This document shows, in pieces, positions 7,759 to 17,700 of a DNA stretch of 64,000 bases. How positions within the stretch are numbered: position 1 is the stretch's first letter; each line of letters begins with the position of its first letter. The notes under the pieces were generated by a model. It had not been told where the DNA came from. It ran no database searches and was given only the letters and a program-made list of their open reading frames with translations. Made by a program: the position numbers and the translations under genes. Origin of the DNA: Dehalobacter sp. DCA (GTDB taxonomy: Bacteria; Bacillota; Desulfitobacteriia; Desulfitobacteriales; Syntrophobotulaceae); the NCBI RefSeq assembly GCF_000305775.1, contig NC_018866.1, positions 2,375,001-2,439,000 on the forward strand, read 5' to 3'.

Positions 7759-9978
7759 ATGCAGAACATGTTTTTTGAACGGGAAGACTGGAAATTATTC
7801 AGAAATATGGAAACCTTGCCCCAAAAAGCGGGGGTGCCGAGAAGTAAATTATCCATGCTGGTTTGCAAGGAACTCACGGATAATGCGCTGGATCTGGGCG
7901 GCGATTGTGAAATCGGTTATGAGGGCGATTTTTTCTATGTTAAGGATCACGGCAGCGGCCTGGATCCGGAATTGTTTTCCATCAACAGGCCGCTACGGTC
8001 CTCCAAGTATTTAAGACTGCCAACCCGAGGGGCATTGGGTAACGGTCTGCGCGTGGTAGCCGGGGCGGTAGTGGCGTCGGGCGGCGAACTCTATGTTTCA
8101 ACCCGAGGCCAAAATTATAAAATCCATTTTCAAAATGACGGTACAGCCTTCCCGGAGAGCTTAAGCGATTATCACGACGCCGGGACAAAGATCAGATTTA
8201 CTTTGGGCGGAATGCCTATTAATTCAAGCTGGGCCAGTCTGGCAATGGAATATGCCCAAGGTGAAACCTACCGGGGAAAGACCTCGCCCTATTGGTATAC
8301 CAGTGAAAACTTTTTTGAATTGTTTCAGTCCTATAGCGGATCGGTTCGGGAACTCATCACGCAGTTCGACGGTTGTACCGGTGGGAAAGCCGGGAAGATA
8401 GCCGCAGAATATACCAAGATGTCCGCCGCAGCCTTGGAGTTTGACGAGACGGAAGCGCTTTTGGCTGAGCTCCGAGCAGCGGTAAAAAATGTGAGTCCCG
8501 AGAGGCTGGGGCGGATCGGCAAGCTGGATGGGTACAGCTGCTATTGTAAATCAGCCGGCACCTTTAAGGCCAGGACCGTCAAAGGGAAACACGACGCGGA
8601 AATAGCGTTTGTCCTTGAAGTGTACGCGATCCCCTCCGATACGCCCCATATAACGGTACTACTCAATAAATCCCCTGTGACCGGCAATGTCAATATCGAC
8701 TACAACAAAAATTTGCTCAGTATTTTCGGCTGCGGTTTAATCCTATGTGTAAAAGCCAAACCTGCCGTTATTCTGATCAATATCATAACGCCCTATATCC
8801 CGATTGTGACAGATGGGAAAGAACCGGATCTCTCGATCATCAGCGACACCATCGCAGAAAGCATTCAAAAGGCGGTCAGCAGAGCCCAAAAATCCCTGCC
8901 GGGCGATGTGGTGGAGCGAAAGAAATCTCAGAAAGAAGTCGTTACGGCATGCTTGGAACAAGCCATTGCTAAAGCCAGCGGCAACGGCGAATACCGTTTC
9001 AGCCTGCGTCAGCTTTATTATGCCGTCCGGCCGTATGTGATCAAGGAAAGCGGCAAAGAACCGGATTACGCTTATTTCTGCACGGAATTGATCAGCAGTT
9101 ATGAAGCACAGCACGGTGACATTCCGCTGATGTACCGGGATGAGCGGGGGACGTTGTATCATCCCCACTCAGGCCAGGATATTCCTATCGGCACGATTGC
9201 GGTGGAAAACTATCAGAAGCCCGTCTGGACGTTCAATAAAATCCTGTATATTGAAAAAGAAGGCTTCTTCAATGTGCTCAAAGAAAAGAAAATCCCGGAG
9301 AAATATGATATGGCTTTACTCACCAGCAAAGGTTATGCCAGCCGGGCGGTCAAGGATTTGCTGGATACGCTCGGGGAGAATTCGGAGGAAGAGATAGCTT
9401 TTTTCTGCATTCATGACGCGGACGCATATGGCACGACGATCTATGATACCCTGCAAAATGAAACCAAAGCCAGGCCCGGCAGAAAAGTGAAGATCATCAA
9501 TCTGGGGCTGGACCCGAAAGAAGCCATCAGCATGGGGCTGGAAATCGAAAAGGCAGGAAAAACAGGCCGCAGGAAGGGCGTAGCCAGCTATATTGATCCC
9601 GAGTGGGAGAGCTGGCTGCAGAACTACAGAGTGGAACTGAACGCCATGAGTACGCCGCAGTTTCTTGCCTGGCTGGAAGGGAAAATCAGGCTTTACGATA
9701 AAGGCAAAGTGATACCGCCCGAAAGTACCATGCTGGAGAGCCTGGACCATAGCCTTCAGGATAAACTCGGCCAAAAGCTTGCAGCGGAAATCTTGGAACA
9801 AAATCACTATGCTGATCAGGTCACTCAAGCAGTCCGGCAAGTTAAAGAACGCTGCGGCGACAGCCAAATTCGGTTAGCTGAGACAGTGCAGGCGGAGCTT
9901 AAGAAGGAACCGGTCAATCTATGGAAGGATGTCATTAAGGCCGTGTCTGAGGATATGATTAAAAATTTTCGTTTTTAA
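7759..9978 (+). CDS. Fused type IIB topoisomerase-like protein (TopoVI-B-like ATPase + Spo11/TopoVI-A-like)
   Basis: A 739-aa protein with two recognisable halves. Residues about 1-370 resemble a GHKL ATPase of the topoisomerase VI B type: ELTDNALD N-box (E38, N42), VKDHGSGLD (D63), RGALGNGLRVV (G91-G96). Residues about 385-739 resemble TopoVI-A/Spo11: a winged-helix segment SLRQLYYAV with the Tyr pair Y420/Y421, then a TOPRIM-like fold with YIEKEGFF (E499/E501) and HDADAYG (D553, D555). The B-then-A order in one chain is that of topoisomerase VIII-like proteins, known mostly from plasmids and integrated elements, where DNA cleavage has been shown for some. The start has AGGAGG. There is no operon partner. 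It sits between an IS1182 end and a structured repeat and is richer in G+C than its flanks. A DNA-cleaving or element-maintenance role is inference; a defence role is possible but unsupported. Confidence 0.78.
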   Translation: MQNMFFEREDWKLFRNMETLPQKAGVPRSKLSMLVCKELTDNALDLGGDCEIGYEGDFFYVKDHGSGLDPELFSINRPLRSSKYLRLPTRGALGNGLRVVAGAVVASGGELYVSTRGQNYKIHFQNDGTAFPESLSDYHDAGTKIRFTLGGMPINSSWASLAMEYAQGETYRGKTSPYWYTSENFFELFQSYSGSVRELITQFDGCTGGKAGKIAAEYTKMSAAALEFDETEALLAELRAAVKNVSPERLGRIGKLDGYSCYCKSAGTFKARTVKGKHDAEIAFVLEVYAIPSDTPHITVLLNKSPVTGNVNIDYNKNLLSIFGCGLILCVKAKPAVILINIITPYIPIVTDGKEPDLSIISDTIAESIQKAVSRAQKSLPGDVVERKKSQKEVVTACLEQAIAKASGNGEYRFSLRQLYYAVRPYVIKESGKEPDYAYFCTELISSYEAQHGDIPLMYRDERGTLYHPHSGQDIPIGTIAVENYQKPVWTFNKILYIEKEGFFNVLKEKKIPEKYDMALLTSKGYASRAVKDLLDTLGENSEEEIAFFCIHDADAYGTTIYDTLQNETKARPGRKVKIINLGLDPKEAISMGLEIEKAGKTGRRKGVASYIDPEWESWLQNYRVELNAMSTPQFLAWLEGKIRLYDKGKVIPPESTMLESLDHSLQDKLGQKLAAEILEQNHYADQVTQAVRQVKERCGDSQIRLAETVQAELKKEPVNLWKDVIKAVSEDMIKNFRF

Positions 9979-10029
9979 GATTTGACTACACTAGTGTAAT
10001 TAATCTTAAAACAACCGAATTTTTAAACA

Positions 10030-10304
10030 GGGGCTGTGATGACCCTCAGAGAAAACCAGACTTGCACAGATTCACAAGCGGACGTTAGTGGCGGCAGCGT
10101 AAAGAAACCAGAAAACCGCAGCATTAAAACATGCCAACGGTTAGCATACAGAAACAGCGGGGTTTTGGCATGTTAGCGGGAGATTTCTGTTTTTAGCTGC
10201 GAGAACGAGGGAACGGTGGATCTGTGCAAGGCTGCATCACCTAAGAAAGAAAAGACAGTTCTGATTGACGTCTTTAGTTTGGGACTAAGTTGTGATACAG
10301 CCCC
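10030..10304. repeat. Long structured intergenic repeat, copy 1
   Basis: About 248 bp (10057-10304) are shared with 43152-43403, upstream of the intact IS1182-type transposase. The repeat folds into nested arms: CTTGCACAGATTCAC with GTGGATCTGTGCAAG, and AAAACATGCCAAC with GTTTTGGCATGTT, among others. This copy is bounded by inverted GGGGCTGT (10030-10037) and ACAGCCCC (10297-10304), so it may be a MITE-like or IS-end structure. No coding frame is seen. It fills most of the gap 9979-10471. Confidence 0.65.
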
Positions 10305-10392
10305 ATGCTGCAAAAAACCCTAAAGACAATCTCTCGGGGGTCAAAAGGCTTGACGATATATTTGTCAACTCCCAGTTGGAAGCCAAGTGCTT
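10305..10392 (-). pseudogene. Fragment of an OmpR-type response regulator
   Basis: On the minus strand the frame reads KALGFQLGVDKYIVKPFDPR followed by EIVFRV. This is the end of a receiver domain, with the conserved Lys-Pro pair and the PREL-like start of the linker of OmpR-family regulators. The frame runs straight into the structured repeat at 10304 and no start or N-terminal half is present. It is a relic cut by the repeat or element end. Confidence 0.7.
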
Positions 10393-10471
10393 TATTGTAC
10401 CTTAGTTTGCATGATAACAATACAATTGTATAATTATGATGAGATATTAAGAACTTCTTGCTGTTTAAGCC

Positions 10472-10690
10472 TCATTTCCATGGGTTTATTCCCTTAAATA
10501 TGGGGTGAGAAAAACTCATTGCTTTCCTGCGTAAATACTGGGGCTCTACAACATGGATGTCAGTAAAAAGTTCAGACGATATTCCCCTTTCCTGGTCTTT
10601 TTTTATCCGTTCCTCGAGATACGCAATTTCTTCTGTCGCCCGGATTTTTTCCATCTCGATCACAGCGTCTAAAATATGCTCCTTGATCAT
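10472..10690 (-). CDS. Small hypothetical protein, 72 aa
   Basis: A short open frame, rich in charged residues at first (MEKIRATEEIAYLEERIKKD, likely helical or coiled), ending FKGINPWK. I do not recognise a family. No convincing ribosome site precedes the ATG at 10690. It lies between the relic-rich region and the germination operon and could itself be the tail of a lost gene. Treat as doubtful. Confidence 0.35.
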   Translation of the reverse strand: MIKEHILDAVIEMEKIRATEEIAYLEERIKKDQERGISSELFTDIHVVEPQYLRRKAMSFSHPIFKGINPWK

Positions 10691-10830
10691 TCTCTTCGCT
10701 GCTTCTTCCTTACATTCCTACAATATTCAGTTAAAATCTAAGTGGTACGGTATAAAAATATTTGAAAAGGAAATTCTAGTAAAAATATTAATTATAACTT
10801 AGGGGTGACTGAAAGATATTTGGGAGCGGT

Positions 10831-12441
10831 ATGTTTAAAAAACTGTTGAAGAGCGCTCTAGGCTTTAGCGGCAAAAGAGACTCTGGTAAGATAACTTCCC
10901 GACAACCGGGAGAAAAGCGGCCCCTCTCTGCAGACTATGATGATAATTTACAGACTTTACGGCAAGTTTTCGACCAGTGTTTTGATATTCTCTTCCGCGA
11001 ATTTTTCATTAATGCCGATATGCCTCTACGGGCTTTTATTGTTTATGTAACCGGATTAACCAACCATGAAATGGTAAATGATCACTTATTGAAGAGTATC
11101 ATGCAGGAGACGGCTAATTTACCATCATCCGTGCATCTGTCCAAGGCCAATGCACAGCAAGTCATTCAGGAACGTTTAATCAATTTGGACGAAACCAGCA
11201 CGACTACAGATTTAATTGAACTAGTCAAGAAAGTTTTAGAAGGCAATACCGTCCTGCTTCTGGACGGATCGGCTACTGCGATTATTGCCGGTGTACGGGG
11301 TGTAGAAAGTAGGGCAATCAACGAGCCTGACAGCGAGCCTGGGGTGAGGGGACCGAAAGACGGATTTGTGGAAGCTCTCGACACAAACATGAGTTTAATC
11401 CGACGCCGGATAAAAACCAGCCGTCTCAAAGCGGAAATCTTCGAGACAGGGCTGTTGACAAAGACTAAACTGGCAGTATGTTACATCAAAGGGATCGCCA
11501 ATGATAAAGTTGTGCAAGAGGTGAAGCAGCGGATTGGCCGGATTAATATTGATAGTGTACTCAGTGGCAACCAGATTGAAGAATTAATTATGGATGAGGC
11601 GTTCTCTTTATTCCCCCTTGTGCAGTATACCGAGCGTCCGGACAAAGCAGCGGCTTCCTTATTGGAAGGACGGGTTGTTATCTTAGTGGATAACTCACCA
11701 ATGCCCCTGATTGTTCCTGTAACGTTTATTTCTCTGCTCCAGGCTGCCGAGGATTATTACAATAACGCGGTGTTCGCCACTTCAGTCCGGCTTTTGCGAT
11801 TTATTGCCTTGAACATTGCGTTATTGCTGCCGGCCTTAACTGTGGCAGCCTTCTCATTTCACCAGGAGTTGCTGCCAACAGCGTTAATAAATACTGTCGC
11901 TGGTGCTCGGCAAGGTTTACCTCTGCCAATCGTCTTAGAAATTTTGATGATTGAATTCGCCTTTGAACTCTTGCGCGAAGCCGGAGTACGCCTGCCCAAG
12001 ACGATTGGTCAAGCCATCAGCACTGTCGGTGGTTTGGTCATTGGGCAGGCGGCAGTAAACGCTGGCCTGGTCTCACCAATCTCGGTCATTGTTGTGGCGA
12101 CTACAGCCATCGCTTCATTCACAATTCCGAATTATGCTGCAGGTACTGCGCTGAGAATTTTGCGGTTTGTTTTGATTATTCTTGCAGGTTTTCTCGGCGG
12201 AGTGGGAATCATCTCCGGTTTGATGGTTATTCTATTTCATCTCTGTAGCTTACGGTCTTTCGGTATCCCCTACTTGTCACCTATTGCTCCCCTAAGCCTG
12301 GGTGACTTAAAGGACACCATGGTGCGTGCGCCCTGGTGGGCTATGCTCAGGCGGCCATGGATGTCCGTCAGCAATGAGCCGGTCAGGCAGGACCCTGATC
12401 AAGGTCCGCAAAAACCGGATAAGGGAGGGCAAACGTCATAA
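10831..12441 (+). CDS. gerA: Spore germination receptor subunit A (GerA family)
   Basis: A 536-aa protein of the GerAA/GerKA family, part of the inner-membrane receptor that senses nutrients in dormant spores. It has a large soluble N-terminal domain with family motifs (DCSATAIIAGVRGVESRAI-like region, here LLLDGSATAIIAG and VRGPKDGFVEAL) and a C-terminal block of about five membrane helices with PLPIVLEILMIEFAFELLRE. It starts an operon with gerB and gerC; the stop overlaps the proposed gerB start. The presence of this operon indicates a spore-forming ancestry or ability. Confidence 0.94.
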   Translation: MFKKLLKSALGFSGKRDSGKITSRQPGEKRPLSADYDDNLQTLRQVFDQCFDILFREFFINADMPLRAFIVYVTGLTNHEMVNDHLLKSIMQETANLPSSVHLSKANAQQVIQERLINLDETSTTTDLIELVKKVLEGNTVLLLDGSATAIIAGVRGVESRAINEPDSEPGVRGPKDGFVEALDTNMSLIRRRIKTSRLKAEIFETGLLTKTKLAVCYIKGIANDKVVQEVKQRIGRINIDSVLSGNQIEELIMDEAFSLFPLVQYTERPDKAAASLLEGRVVILVDNSPMPLIVPVTFISLLQAAEDYYNNAVFATSVRLLRFIALNIALLLPALTVAAFSFHQELLPTALINTVAGARQGLPLPIVLEILMIEFAFELLREAGVRLPKTIGQAISTVGGLVIGQAAVNAGLVSPISVIVVATTAIASFTIPNYAAGTALRILRFVLIILAGFLGGVGIISGLMVILFHLCSLRSFGIPYLSPIAPLSLGDLKDTMVRAPWWAMLRRPWMSVSNEPVRQDPDQGPQKPDKGGQTS

Positions 12442-13535
12442 ATACGGAAAAGCTTTCAAGTACGCAGATTGCTGTCCTGCTGTACATAATCATCATGATT
12501 TCAGCTCTCCTGTTGGTGCCCGGGCTGACAGCCGAAAAGGCGAAACAATCCGCCTGGATCGCGGTCGGTTTAGCCTCACTCCCCGGTTTTTTTTGCTTAT
12601 GGATTGTTTGGAAATTGGGTAAAAGGTTTCCAAACAATACTTTGCCTGAATATGCAGAAATCATCCTGGGCAAAGCCTTAGGCAAGGTTGTAGGCGGAGC
12701 CTATATATTATTTTTTCTTTTGGTTAATATTCTATCCGTATGTGAGTTTTCCAAATTCCTGACAGTCTGCTTTATGCCGCAAACCCCGGCAATGGTTTTT
12801 AATGTCATTCTTGTCCTCATCGGGGCTTATGCGGCATCTAGAGGAATTGAGGTAATTGCCCGTGCAGCTCAATTTGTCTTTCCTCTATTCGTGATTTCTT
12901 TACTTATTCTATTTGTATCTGTATTACCCGTCGTGAAATTAGGAAGACTACTACCTTTTCTGGAGGGTGGGATTGAACCTGTGATTTGGGGATCTGTCCC
13001 CTCCATCATCGTGTATGGTGAGGTTATTATATTGGCTGTTCTGCTTTCCATGGTCAACAAGCCCGAGGAAGTGAAGCGCAAAGGAGCTTTTGCCTTATTA
13101 GCAGCGGCAATTTTTCTCTCGGCAGGTATGATGTTCACCTTGATGATATTTGGGCCGAACCTTTCTGGGGAGCTGTTATTTCCTTTTTGGTTCCTCAGCA
13201 AATCTATTGAATTTAGCAGTTACCTGCAACGTGTAGAGGGCATCATTGCGCTCCTTTGGATGGTTGGAATCATCATTAAAATTGCAGTTCTATATTATCT
13301 GGTATGTTTTGCAACAGCCAAAACCCTTGGTCTCAAAAGTTATAACCCAGTTGTTTATCCAATGGCGCTTGTCTATATCCCCGCGGCAACTTTTCTATTT
13401 CGTAATACAGCAGAATTCCGTCATTTTCTTGAATTGTACTGGCCGTATTTAGGATTTATTTTCGAACTTGTGTTGCCTTTGATTCTTTTGTTAGTAGCCG
13501 TAATCAGAAAAAAGCATAGGAGAGTTAGGCAATGA
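12438..13535 (+). CDS. gerB: Spore germination receptor subunit B (GerB family), possible AUA start
   Basis: A GerAB/YndE-like permease of the APC type with about ten membrane helices. The family N-terminus (EKLSSTQIAVLLYIII before MISALLLVPG) is encoded upstream of the first ATG at 12495. In that frame, between the stop at 12420 and 12495, there is no ATG, GTG or TTG. The codon in the expected place is ATA (12438), which overlaps the gerA stop as ATAA and sits 8 nt after AAGGGAGGG. I therefore propose initiation at ATA, or a recent ATG-to-ATA change; initiation at 12495 would remove most of helix 1. The 3' end overlaps gerC by ATGA. Confidence 0.85.
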   Translation: MNTEKLSSTQIAVLLYIIIMISALLLVPGLTAEKAKQSAWIAVGLASLPGFFCLWIVWKLGKRFPNNTLPEYAEIILGKALGKVVGGAYILFFLLVNILSVCEFSKFLTVCFMPQTPAMVFNVILVLIGAYAASRGIEVIARAAQFVFPLFVISLLILFVSVLPVVKLGRLLPFLEGGIEPVIWGSVPSIIVYGEVIILAVLLSMVNKPEEVKRKGAFALLAAAIFLSAGMMFTLMIFGPNLSGELLFPFWFLSKSIEFSSYLQRVEGIIALLWMVGIIIKIAVLYYLVCFATAKTLGLKSYNPVVYPMALVYIPAATFLFRNTAEFRHFLELYWPYLGFIFELVLPLILLLVAVIRKKHRRVRQ

Positions 13536-14692
13536 AAAAAAATTACCGTATTTTAGGCCTATTCATATTGATTATCTTACAGTCTGTTATAAGCACCGGC
13601 TGTTGGAGCAGTAAGGAAGTTGAAAGCCTTGCCGTTGTCACACTAATGGGATTGGACTATACGAATGAAAATGGCAGCGACATGTGGACAATATCTGCAA
13701 CAATCTTAAATCCACTCGGCCAGGATAAAGTGGGAGAGCAATCAAGCGGAAAAGGTAATCAGGAAACACTATTGGTAGGTACCGGAAGGACTATAGATGA
13801 GACTATTTCAGCATTTTCTGCCCATTCATCTCGTACACCGTTTTACGGACATATTAGTGCTTTTATCATTGGTGAGAAGACCGCCAAGGAAAAAATGTGC
13901 GAATTCACAGAGGCCGCAATACGGTATTGGGGAAACCGTCCAAGAACATTAATAATCGTAACAGAGGGAAAAGCTCTTGAGGTATTGCAAGCGGGACCAG
14001 CAGTCGATAAGCTGCTCTCAAAAGAATTGAAGGAATTGGGTATGAACAAAGCGTTAGCTACCGGTTATTCCTACGGTGTAACTTTGACTGATTTTGCGGA
14101 TTGGTTAAAAAGTCCCGACAGGGATCCGGTAGCAACACTCGTCAATGTCATTCCTTCGGAAGTGCCCGGATTGAACCAGCAAAATCTGATGAAGGGATTA
14201 GCTGTTTTCCAAGGGGGTAGACTCATAGGTTGGCTGAATAAAGACGAAACCACAGGATATTTATTAATAACACAAAATATAAATGGGTATATTCCGTTAA
14301 CGTATATAAAAGATAATAAATTATTCTCATATTACATTAGTACTGCAAAAAGTAAAATTCTGCCGGTAGTAACTGGTGATAAAATATTTTACCGCGTACA
14401 AATTAAAGTTATGGGTGGGATTGCTGAAAATTCAGGACTTAGACTGAATTCAGAAGATATTAGAGCACTTGAAAATATTATCGAAGACAGGCTGCGGGAT
14501 CTTTCCACGCAGGCAGTTGATAAGGCCAAGGAATACAATTCAGATTTTCTTGGTTTTACAGAAAAACTCCATCGTACTAACCTCTCAGCATGGCAGACGC
14601 TAGGACCGGACTGGCGGAAAGTTTTTCGTACAGCGGAAGTAGAAATCGTGGTCGATGCTAAGATCGTCCAAACCGGGATGATGGGGGAATAA
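13532..14692 (+). CDS. gerC: Spore germination lipoprotein, Ger(x)C family
   Basis: A 386-aa lipoprotein. The signal peptide (RILGLFILIILQSVI) ends in the lipobox STGC, with Cys24 as the likely lipidated residue, and CWSSKEVESLAVV is the usual GerC N-terminus (Cys-Trp then Glu-Leu/Ser-Leu). GerC anchors to the membrane and joins GerA and GerB in the germinant receptor. It starts inside the gerB stop (ATGA). Nothing suggests which germinant is sensed. Confidence 0.93.
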   Translation: MKKNYRILGLFILIILQSVISTGCWSSKEVESLAVVTLMGLDYTNENGSDMWTISATILNPLGQDKVGEQSSGKGNQETLLVGTGRTIDETISAFSAHSSRTPFYGHISAFIIGEKTAKEKMCEFTEAAIRYWGNRPRTLIIVTEGKALEVLQAGPAVDKLLSKELKELGMNKALATGYSYGVTLTDFADWLKSPDRDPVATLVNVIPSEVPGLNQQNLMKGLAVFQGGRLIGWLNKDETTGYLLITQNINGYIPLTYIKDNKLFSYYISTAKSKILPVVTGDKIFYRVQIKVMGGIAENSGLRLNSEDIRALENIIEDRLRDLSTQAVDKAKEYNSDFLGFTEKLHRTNLSAWQTLGPDWRKVFRTAEVEIVVDAKIVQTGMMGE

Positions 14693-14710
14693 ATTATATT
14701 ATTTCGCAGA

Positions 14711-17700
14711 TTAAATCTCTACGCTTCCTTCGAATACCTTTTCCGGTTTTCCTGTCATATAGACTGTCTCATCTGTATATTTAACGACTAGGTCGCCGCC
14801 TTTTAGCTTCACCAGAATATGCTGGTCTTTTTGGCAGAAACCGTTCAGTACTGCAGCAACGACAGCCGCGCAGGCGCTGGTACCGGCCGCAAGTGTTTCG
14901 CCGTTGCCGCGTTCCCAGACCCGCATTTTCAAGGTGTTTTGATCGATCATCGTAACAAATTCCACATTGACTCTTTCCGGAAATAACGGAGAATATTCGA
15001 AGGCCGGTCCTTCAGTATCCATCTGAATGCTTTCCTGGTTCTCCACAAAAATCACACTATGCGGATTCCCCATGGACACACAGGTGATGCGGTAATCGCG
15101 ACCAGCAATTGTAACCGACTGGTTCACGATAACCTCTCCCGGCAATTTAACCGGAATCTTCTGAGGTTCCAGCTCCGCCGGCCCCATATCCACGCAGACC
15201 GAATCGACTTTCCCGTTTTGGATATAGAGTTTCAGTTTTTTAGTCCCGCTCAAGGTTTCAATCGAAATCCGATCCTTAACGATGATCTCGTTGTCGTACA
15301 GATATTTCCCAATGCATGTCAGTGCATTGCCGCTCATTTTGCTCTCGCTGCCATCTAGATTGAACATCTGCATCCTCGCATCAGCTTTGTCGGACGGACA
15401 GATCAGCACAATCCCATCCCCGCCGATACCATAGTGCCTATCGGATAAATAAACACTCAGGGATTCTGGGCTGACGATTTGTTGATCGAAGCAGTTGAAA
15501 TAGATATAATCGTTGCCGCAGGACTGCATTTTTGTAAAGGTAAGCTGCCGCCGTTCGCTGCGCATATGGTTGATGTCCACAAGCTCCGTGTTGTTCTGGG
15601 AATACCGGCTCTTCAGACTGTTGGCTAACGCATTGGCGGTATCCAGCGAGGTCAGGCACGGAATTGCTGTCTCAACTGCCTTGCGGCGGATTTTGACACT
15701 GTCCAGGCCTGGCAGCCTGCCTTTAGCAGAAGTCGAAATAATGTAATGGATCTTGCCGCTTTCCAGCAGCGTTTGGATATTGTCATGCTCTGATTCATGA
15801 ATCTTCTTGACCGAAATTACCTGCAGCCCCGCTTGCTCCAGCACTTTGGCCGTTCCGCCGGTCGCATAGAGTTTAAAGCCCAGCTCGCTGTATTTCCTGG
15901 CGATATCAACCATCTCCGGCTTATCGCCGTTGCGAACCGTAATTAAAACGCCACCCTGCTTCACCATCTTATACCCGGCAGCCACAAGTCCCTTATAAAG
16001 CGCCTCGGCCAGCGATTTGCCGATACCCAGCACCTCGCCCGTCGACTTCATCTCCGGGCCCAGCTGCACATCGACGTCGATCAGTTTTTCAAACGAAAAT
16101 ACCGGAACCTTGACCGCGACATAAGGTGGGGTTTTATACAGCCCTGTGCCATAGCCCATATCGGTCAGTTTTTCGCCAAGCATCGCCCGGGTCGCGAGGT
16201 CAACCATCGGCACGCCGGTCACTTTGCTGATATACGGGATCGTCCTTGAGGAACGCGGGTTCACTTCAATCACGTAGATTTCTCCGGCATGAACGACATA
16301 CTGAATATTGACCAGCCCCTGGGTGTTTAAGGCCAGGGCCAATTTTCTGGAATAGTCAATGACCCGTTCCGTCAGTTCTCCGCTTAAGTTCCAGGCGGGA
16401 TAGACTGCAATCGAATCACCGGAATGGATACCTGCCCGCTCAATATGCTCCATGATCCCGGGGATCAGAATCTCTTCACCGTCACAGATCGCATCGACCT
16501 CGATTTCAATACCTGACAGGTATTTATCGATCAGAACGGGATTTTCGATGTTGTAAGTCAGGATAATGTCCATGTATTCACAGATATCCTGGTCACTAAA
16601 CGCAATAATCATATTCTGGCCACCCAGAACATAGGAAGGCCGCATCAGTACCGGATAGCCGAGCTTATTCGCCGCCTGCAGCGCTTCATCGGTGTTCATC
16701 ACGGTATGTCCCTGAGGCCGTTTAATGGAGAGTCGTTCCAACAAAGCGTCAAACCGTTCCCTGTCTTCGGCCGCATCAATGCTGTCGGCCGGTGTGCCCA
16801 GAATCCGTACCCCCTGGGCTTCCAAGAACTTCGTCAGCTTAATGGCCGTCTGTCCGCCAAAAGCCACGACGACGCCATAGGGCTGCTCCGTATGAATCAC
16901 ATTCAGAACGTCCTCATTGGTCAGCGGTTCAAAATACAGGCGGTCAGCCGTGTCAAAATCGGTCGAGACGGTCTCCGGGTTATTGTTGACAATCACGACC
17001 TCATAGCCTGCTTTTTTCAGCGCCCAGACACAATGTACGGAAGCATAGTCAAACTCGATCCCCTGACCGATTCGAATCGGTCCGGATCCAAAGACAATAA
17101 TTGTCTTCTTGCTGCTGTTCCTGGCTTTAATAAACTGCTCAGCCTCATTGGCTTCATCATACGTCGAGTAAAAATACGGAGTCTCTGCCTCAAATTCAGC
17201 TGCGCAGGTATCGACCATTTTGTAAGAAGCCCAGCGTTTCTGATAGATCCCCTGCGCGATCCCCTGTTCAATCCTGCAGCCCGAAAGCCGTTCAATCACT
17301 TTATCAGGATACCCAAGTTTCTTGGCCTCTTCGTACAGCTCCTGCGTTAGAGGTCCGACGGCCAGCTCTTTCTCCAAAGCTGTAAGGTGAGCCAGTTTGT
17401 ATAAGAACCAGAGGTCGATCTTGGTGATCTCATGAATCAATTCGCAAGAAATGCCCCTCTGCAACGCTTCAAATATCACAAAAAGCCGTTCATCGTTGCA
17501 CACCGCAATCAGCTGTTCAATCTCGGCATCCGTCAGTTTCTTGAGTTTGGGCAGGTTTAAGCTGTCCAGGGAAATCTCCGCTCCCCTGACCGCTTTCATA
17601 ATGGCCTGCTCAAAGTTCACACCGATGGCCATCACTTCGCCGGTTGCTTTCATCTGCGTGCCCAGTGTGCGTTTCGCGTAAACAAATTTATCAAACGGCC

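Noticed and set aside
12326-12622. 98-codon frame across the gerA-gerB junction
   Set aside because: It is an out-of-frame shadow of gerA and gerB; it only drew attention because the gerB start is missing.
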